A stretch of DNA of 64,000 bases from Gerris lacustris (taxonomy: Eukaryota > Arthropoda > Insecta > Hemiptera > Gerridae): the NCBI GenBank assembly GCA_951217055.1, contig OX578286.1, positions 32,589,307-32,653,306 of the forward strand, written 5' to 3'. Shown here piece after piece: positions 57,907 through 64,000 of the stretch (position 1 is the stretch's first letter; the number at the start of each line of letters is the position of its first letter). The translations under genes were made by a program, and so were the position numbers. The notes under the pieces were generated by a model. It did no database searches. It was not told where the DNA came from and worked only from the letters and a program-made list of their open reading frames with translations.

Positions 57907-59062
57907 CCCTCGGGAACACGCGGTCTTGTGAATCCTAAATTTGAAATATAACTATGAAATTAAGATAGATGTGGGTGCGATTGGAAGATGGGGATTTTTG
58001 TAGCTACATTTCTTGCTTTTAACAAGAGAATCAGTCACTGTTTGACATCGTACGTGATTATACTTCAATTCTGTGCCCATATTGTCCTGCGCCACTTTCA
58101 CTTAAATTTTAGTATTATGCTTATTTTAGTGAAATTTATACATATAATACAAAATAAATTAATATGGTTCCTGAATTTAAAAATAAAATAATAAAAATAT
58201 ACAAAAAATAAATAAAAATAGACTGCCAATTGGTGTGGCACATAGCTTCCTCGCATCCTATCCACGTACTACATTGGTTATATGCTTTTTTTACAAGCCA
58301 TTATTGTCTAATTTGTTTAATTGTTTCCCCGTTTTTTAATCTGTCAAAATTGTTTTAATTTTTTACATGAATAAAGTATCAATTTAGCAAAAGTTAAAGA
58401 GCACAGATGGCTCAAATTAATCTTGGGATATTTACGGGTTACTTTCGATAAACTGTAAAAGTTTCATACAAATCAGATAAGTACTTTTGAAGCTATAGGT
58501 GTAAATAGATGTATGTTTGTGCGCATGTGAAAGAGGAAAAAAATAAGCGCAGAAGGTTGAAACTTATATGGGACCAACAATGGGCTAATTATAACCTACC
58601 ATCTAAATTTCATTAAAATCGGACGTGTAGTTTTTAAGATATGTTGGTTCGCAAAAATCGAACGACAGACCGACAGACAGACACGGAACCAAAAATGTTC
58701 CCTGATGTCTGAAACAGATTTTTGTCTAGGAATTTTTGAAATCGGAGACCTAAAATGTTTTCGTTCTTCGAAACAATCACATAGCTTCCGTTACCTTCGG
58801 TAAACTCGGAAGCAAAATTGAAAATTATAACTGAGACTGAGTAATTTTGTGCTTAAAAACTATGAAACTAAACAACGGTATTTTATAAATTAAAAAAAAT
58901 AATAAAACAATAAAACCAGTTTAGATATGTTTTATAATATTTTGCTAAAATGATTTCAAGTTTATATTTATTTTACTTATTGTGTGGGCATATAAAACAG
59001 ATTAAGTCCTATCAGGGGTCCGCACCTCCTCGTGTCTGTATTAGACCGCACGCACCCGAGGG
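57907..59062. mobile_element. TTAA-flanked, piggyBac-like element A
   Basis: TTAA at 57903-57906 and 59063-59066. Termini CCCTCGGGAACACGCGGTCT and, inverted, CCCTCGGGTGCGTGCGGTCT. The duplicated locus at about 56391-56400 has the uninterrupted TTAA. The interior contains a copy of another repeat (58222-58815). No transposase. Confidence 0.93.
58222..58815. repeat. Repeat family ending in a GCTTCCG...CGGAAGC hairpin, best copy
   Basis: Starts GACTGCCAATTGGTGTGGCA (from about 58222) and ends GCTTCCGTTACCTTCGGTAA plus ACTCGGAAGC, an imperfect hairpin. Carries ACAGACCGACAGACAG. Other copies: 46613-47168, and fragments at 4545, 13285, 43371 and 44620. Class unknown. Confidence 0.75.
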
Positions 59063-59218
59063 TTAATATTATGTAATTATGGTGTGGCTCTTTATAATAC
59101 ATGAAAAACTGGAATCATCTCAATGACCTCATGCGTGCACCTCTGGTATACGAGATAGTGAACACTAGTCTCATCAGTCTAGTGAACGATTAACGTTATT
59201 TTAGACCTGTTTCATTAA

Positions 59219-60167
59219 CCCTAGAAAGCTAACCTGGAGTCAAAATGACTCCCATTTTTTTTTCAACTACGAATGCACGGTGTCTGTAAAACACAGAACT
59301 CCCACATCTCAGCTATGCTATCTCCCTCCCTTGAATGACCCTTCTACACTTCTATCAGTTTTTCTGCAGTCATGGAGTCATTTTGACTCCTGTTTAGTCT
59401 AACACGTAAATATTTGGTAGGTCATTTTGACGCAGAATAGTATTTTTTAGAATAGTATGTCGTGTTATTGTTTATTTTGGCATTTTAAATCTTATAAATT
59501 AAATATTATGTAACTTTTAATTCAATAATTATTTCAAATTAAAGGTAATATAATTGTAATTTATTCATTTATAAGTATAAATTGTTATATTTTTTTTTTG
59601 TCGTTATATGTCTAAATTATATAAAGTTAATAGAATATGAATATAGTCAAATAATGGAGAAAAAATACAATGATCTAAACGACATTTATCACTTGATGAA
59701 GGAAATGACCGATTCAGATACCGATTATGAAAAAGAGCATATTCGACAATAATGGTGACGGTTGTGATTTGGACCCTGATTTGAAAATAGAAAATGCTTT
59801 TTTTGATCCCATCAGCGATGATGAGGAAAATTATAAATTAATTGAAACAATTTATGAAATAGAAAAACCAAAGGAAAGGAAAGAAAAAAGTTACATAAGA
59901 AATAGTAAATAAAACCACTCTGGTTGATAACAATACTGGATATGTAATAGTAGTCCAGATTGAAAAACTGGAATTAAAAGAAAAAAATTGTTTTCTATGG
60001 GAAACAAAGCACCTAAGTGTCCCTTCAACTAGCACTAAAACGTGTTAAAAAAATATTGTACATATTAGGCCTTTATATTTTAATAAAACTGGGTATAATA
60101 GATTTGGGAGTCAATATGACTCAAGGTTAGTCTTAAGAGGTTAAAAAATATGGTTAGCGTTCTAGGG
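59219..60167. mobile_element. TTAA-flanked, piggyBac-like element B
   Basis: TTAA at 59215-59218 and 60168-60171. Termini CCCTAGAAAGCTAACC and, inverted, CCCTAGAACGCTAACC. Subterminal palindromes GGAGTCAAAATGACTCC at left and GGGAGTCAATATGACTC at right. Empty site at about 56570-56573 in the other duplication unit. Contains a short broken acidic frame (59654-59912). Confidence 0.93.
59654..59912 (+). pseudogene. Remnant of a piggyBac-type transposase N-terminus
   Basis: ATG at 59654 opens a 32-codon acidic frame with TDSDTDYE, then stops at 59750-59752. An overlapping frame (59727-59912) continues with DGCDLDPDL, FFDPISDDEEN. Acidic Asp/Ser-rich starts are common in piggyBac transposases; the catalytic part is deleted. 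It is identified mainly by its position inside a TTAA element. Confidence 0.5.
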
Positions 60168-60439
60168 TTAAAGGAGTAACTTACATTTTAATTACATAAT
60201 TTAAGCGTGTTTTTTTTTTGTTTGTTTTTTAAATAAACCTCCACTATTCAGGCATTTTTGTTAATCTGGCATTCCTCTGATCAATATCTGCCGGATTATG
60301 AGTTTTTTTTTCATATAAACCTCCACTATTCCGGCATTTTTGTTAATATGGCAGTCATCTGGTCTGATATCTGCTGGATTACTAATAAAGGACTACTGTA
60401 ATTATTTTATCATGTTATTGAATCAACTTAAAGTTTTAC

Positions 60440-60590
60440 CTTGGTCGTTAATTTGACAGATGTAACCTCCAACCATATCACAATGCTGAGGTCGCCAGTA
60501 AAGACCACTTGAGCCAGGTCGGGAAACCCACTGGATACTAAGGCACGTTTCGTCTCCCGCTCCCTGGCCTTTATCTCCTTCCGGCCAACC
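60440..60590 (-). CDS. Exon 1 in window: C-terminal part of C-type lectin domain, with an apparent frameshift
   Basis: Acceptor TTTTGTTTTAG, donor CCAAG with GTAAAA, 151 bp. The downstream part reads SIQWVSRPGSSGLYWRPQHC, then GGYICQ, the classic lectin ending (W...C...YICQ). The upstream part makes lectin sense only in another frame (WPEGD...GDETC). An extra T in the TTT at about 60539-60541 would explain the switch. Read straight through in phase 0, the exon has no stop but loses the WP and ETC motifs, including one cysteine of a conserved pair. Earlier lectin exons are outside the window. Confidence 0.85.
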
Positions 60591-60617
60591 TAAAACAAAA
60601 AAAATTAAATAATAATA

Positions 60618-60621
60618 ATAA

Positions 60622-60658
<37 letters not shown>
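60618..60658. repeat. Poly(A) tract
   Basis: About 35 consecutive A after an AATAATAATAAC run, just upstream (minus) of the lectin exon acceptor, appearing as poly(T) on the transcribed strand. Confidence 0.95.
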
Positions 60659-60662
<4 letters not shown>

Positions 60663-60729
60663 GACAACATTTTTTCTATCGCAAATGTTTGAAAGATCGA
60701 TTTAACAATATAAATAGTCAATTAATAAT

Positions 60730-61601
60730 TAAAACACTTCAGACCAACTCTGGTTCTAGGATAATAAATACTCGATTTAAAGAGCATTAGTGTGAGGTTT
60801 CAGCACCTCAATTAGAAATTAAATTGGTCACCAATAGTGGATACCATAAGAGCTGAGTCAAAAATTTAGCTTTATTTAAGGTAGAACCGATGGAGGTACG
60901 ACAAAAAGTAATAGAACCAAAATTATACTCGAAGATCTTTTAAAATCAGTTACCTCTGGTGCAATCTACTTTTCAATACGACTTACCGTTTAGCCGGAAT
61001 TAGCCTCCAAAAAAACTTTAAAATTCCATCTTTAATTATTTAAAGGGGTCATCTTTATTTTTTTTTTTTTTTTTGAACTTTTCAAATTTTTCCAGTAGGT
61101 TTGGGTCAATTTCCGACCAAACAAAAATAAATCGCGAGTATCTAAGTGATCTAGAAGTACCTAAACGTTTTGATTAGCTAGTCAGTGGGTTTCGTCACAA
61201 TGTATACCTACTTAGTCAACCTAATTGTTTTAGGTTATTTTTCTTATACTTCTTTTATTTTACTAAAGTGTTAATAACTTTGGTTCTATTCAATATTTTT
61301 AGATGAAAAAAAGCCTAAACATTGCGCAACATGTTTGCGCTCAACCCTGAAAAAAATTAATAGATTTCGTTTAACCAGTTTTGCGCCTATAAAGTCTGAC
61401 TGGGGCGGCAGACACACATACAAGAAAAAATTTAAGGTCGGATCCGGTTTTTGGAATGTATAAAATGAAAAAGTATCCAAAAAAATGTTCAATTCTGACC
61501 AATGTACAGACAAAACTTTAATTTTATATACATATATAGATATAGATGTAATACTAACTTTCTAAAAGGATGGTTGTAAAATGAAGAAAAAGTGTGTATT
61601 A
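60730..61601. repeat. Dispersed repeat, inverted relative of 2500-2800
   Basis: 60770-61010 holds CTCGATTTAAAGAGCATTAG, GGAGGTACGACAAAAAGTAA, AGATCTTTTAAAATCAGTTA and AATACGACTTACCGTTTAGC in the inverted order of the copy near 2500. The rest to 61601 has no recognised gene. Confidence 0.65.
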
Positions 61602-62649
61602 AGGCCGATTTACACGTATTAAGTTGTTAAGTGATTAAACTAAATTTTAAGTGACTAAATTTTTAGAAAGCGTTTACACGTATTCACATTTAATATTTAG
61701 TTAAGCTGTTTAGTTGACTCATAATAGACGCCGAATAACGTGTTCAAGTCATAAATACTGTCTTAAAAATTATTTTAAATGAGATTTTGGACGAAATTAA
61801 GTGTGTATTTGTAAATAATATATAATTTTTGTCGAATAAAACACTTTTTTAAATAATATATAAACAAAGATCTGCAAATCTATAAGCGAGGTTCCGCCAA
61901 ACTTGTGCATTTAACTAAATTGCGCATGTCCAGTGATTAGCCACGCCCACCTACTAAACAGAAAAAATGCTATACGTCGCGTCAGAGAGGTTACGTAAAA
62001 GTGACAAAGGTTGCTGTGATTTCATGCGCCCTCCACGATTTTTCATCAGGTTATCTTTTCTGGCTCATAACAAACCATTGTTTACTAGAGTTCTGTGAGC
62101 ATTTTATAGTTTTTTCCTCTTTTCATTCTATTAAAAGCTTTTTTAACCGTTTTTAACCTTATCATATATTAGTAACATCATTAATAAGCCAACAAATGTA
62201 TACATTATAGGTGATAAAACAAATAATTCTCACAAATAACTCAAATAAGATGTAAAATAACTTACTCACAGATGTGCTCTTTTTACTCTGTTAAAAGCTT
62301 TTTTAACTGTTTTTGACCTTATCATGTATCAGTAACATCATTAATAAGCCAATAAATGTATACATTATAGATGATAAAACAAATAATTGATTAAAAAATA
62401 ATAATAAAATAAAATAGCACTGATAAACCATAGAAGTATATTGTTTGTTATGAGCCAGTGCAGCTTAGCCAACGTAACAACACACACTTTTTTTAGGTAA
62501 GTGACGTCACACTTCCCCGGCGTATTCTACTTGTTTAGTTGCACGCTAAATTTTAACTTGCAACTTATTACTAAATTCATTGTTTACATGCATTAAGTCA
62601 CTTAAAATGTAGTTAATCACTTAACAACTTAATACGTGTAAATCGGCCT
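61602..62649. mobile_element. Harbinger-like MITE, second family, with internal duplication
   Basis: TTA at 61599-61601 and 62650-62652. Termini AGGCCGATTTACACGTATT in inverted orientation with about 35 bp of further pairing (TAAGTTGTTAAGTGATTAA). Inside, a block of about 115 bp (62113-62228) recurs at about 62281-62396 with a few changes. No transposase frame. Confidence 0.85.
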
Positions 62650-63559
62650 TTAATATTTAATATGTAAATATGGATGACTAATAACAAAAAGAGAAATCAA
62701 ATATATAAACAAGAGGGAAGAGGACGGGAAGGTTTCATTCAGGTTAGCTTTGACGCAAGAAAGTTGATTTGGAATCAACTTTTCTCGCGTTATGTAATGA
62801 CAGCCTATAGATTATTCATAAGCGCGTATAAAACGTAGTCTATGAACTCACCTTTATTCAGTTTTCAGTATGTAAACCTATTTGAGAATATTACCTTACT
62901 CAAATTGGTTCCTTTTTTATATCCTTACATATAAATTTAACAGCTGTATTCCAATTCAGTTTGTAATCTTCTAATTTAATTTTTTTTTTCTTATCCTTTA
63001 AACTTTTGATATTTGCCTAATTTCAATTCAACCCCTCTACTATACAATATGGGCTAAACATCAATTATTTAAACTAAGTTACGTTCAATGTCTGAAATCG
63101 GAGGAGAAAAGAGGCAAAAAGATTTAACCCTCATAAACTGTGTAAACTCATAAAGTTGGTTGAAAACCTCTTCTACTTGAGATTGAAAAAGCAACAGGCG
63201 TGAGAGTAAGGGTAGGGTGAGCAAAAAGGGTCTAGTACCCTCGAGTAGGGAGCAAAAAGGGATAACGTTATCAAAATCAAATAAACATACATCAAAAGGA
63301 TTCATGGCATTTCAAAATCAACACTTTTATTATTCTAATCAAGTTCTGTACTAAGCAAAATAAAATACAACAAAAGATGCCTTCACTATCGAGCTCAGAG
63401 GTACTATAGTAGTAGAAGTAGTAAGGTTCTAGCTCAGAGTAATTAGGAAGGGGTAGAGAGAACCATACGATTTAAATAGTGGTTAATTATTCTCTCCCCC
63501 GATACTAAACCTCTCTAGCGAGCTTAGTTCGAACTAAAGTGACAGTTTTTATAAAATAT
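62650..63559. other. Intron or upstream sequence; one small hairpin
   Basis: Hairpin at 62752-62791 (AAAGTTGATTTGGAATCAACTTTT). The minus frame at 63069-63305 lacks splice-site support and recognised domains. No further exon of the lectin gene was found here. Confidence 0.35.
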
Positions 63560-63740
63560 AAATATTATACATTATACCGTCGAAGCGAGTATGATGTGAT
63601 TATTAGTGAGCCATATAAATCAGAGTATTACGAAGAGGGATCGAACCCACGACCTCGTACCGCACTATTGATTCAGTGATGGCGATGGCCGAACAGACGT
63701 GGTAATTTAATCCACATGGCCACTCTTCAGAGGTCCAGTA
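63560..63740 (-). mobile_element. tRNA-derived SINE (family 1), reverse copy
   Basis: On minus: a GGCCATGTGG head, B box GGTTCGATCCC (complement at about 63638-63648), and the body GGCTCACTAATAATCACATC. It matches 15187-15360 in order. Confidence 0.78.
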
Positions 63741-64000
63741 TAGGACTGCTTTAAGGTGGGTTCATAGCTAGCGGATACGTATTTGCAGAGACCCGAAGGG
63801 ATTCATCTATGGCAACTCTTTTGAGGCGCCGCAGAAAGTTGGTTCCAAACCATCTTTTTTGCGATGCCGCTTTAAAACCTGTAACCTGTATGGAACCTTC
63901 ACTTCGTCCTCTTCTTATTTTAATTCTGTTTTTATGTTAAAATTGTTTTATTATAATATATTTGTATCTGTTCATTTGTTCCTGCATTATTTTTTATTAT
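63741..64000. other. End of window; nothing recognised
   Basis: Moderately complex sequence to 63900, then AT-rich. No exon with splice sites seen. Confidence 0.35.

Larger units (their letters stand above)
56961..60528. repeat. Tandem duplication, downstream unit (with two insertions)
   Basis: Same order as 55449-56927 but interrupted at two TTAA sites by the elements at 57907 and 59219. After removing these, length is about 1455 bp against 1479. Confidence 0.93.

Noticed and set aside
63069..63305. 78-codon minus frame upstream of the lectin exon, considered as a missing 5' exon
   Set aside because: No lectin motif, no convincing acceptor or donor with matching phase, and a composition typical of intron sequence.

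Overview
This is eukaryotic DNA, very AT-rich, with long introns, canonical GT/AG splice junctions and dense transposable elements. The protein families and repeat types fit an arthropod, most likely an insect; I cannot name the species. One host gene runs along the minus strand through almost the whole window. Thirteen exons (about 977 codons) can be followed from 60590 down to 28. All other long open frames belong to transposons, repeats or chance.

The host gene encodes a single-pass membrane protein. In protein order it has the end of a C-type lectin domain (60440-60590), three CUB domains (54467-40964), three EGF-like domains (39934-38500), a transmembrane helix (38321-38515) and a long Ser/Thr/Pro-rich cytoplasmic tail (31063, 16739, 10072, 1448 and possibly 84-28). 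Its 5' end lies beyond 64000. Most internal introns are phase 1, as usual for shuffled extracellular modules. The domain order is clear, but I do not recognise a named orthologue. The lectin exon seems to carry a one-base frameshift.

The introns are a layered record of transposition. A Ty3/Gypsy LTR retrotransposon (48378-53473) has identical 145-bp LTRs, a tRNA-Leu-type primer site, a GGGAAAC slippery site at the gag/pol overlap and a one-base break in pol. It sits inside a TTAA-flanked, piggyBac-like non-autonomous element. A 1.5-kb tandem duplication (55449-56927 and 56961-60528) copied part of the lectin exon; its downstream copy then received two TTAA elements whose empty sites survive in the other copy. 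Other elements are TTA-flanked Harbinger-like MITEs (31976, 43425, 61602), hAT-like MITEs with 8-bp duplications (1516, 22132), a Tigger/pogo MITE (11508), four TA-flanked foldback elements (530, 14015, 31325, 54686), a MITE family repeating one terminal sequence four times, nested LINE fragments (41681 in 41460-42502), several tRNA-derived SINEs, and a 5S-rRNA-like fragment.

Minisatellites lie at 3955-4460, 10147-10640, 16992-17165, 17275-17625, 17783-17950, 24691-25205, 27716-28445 and 29612-30440. Some lack stop codons in several frames and mimic genes. All coordinates, junctions and identities were read by eye; no searches were run.
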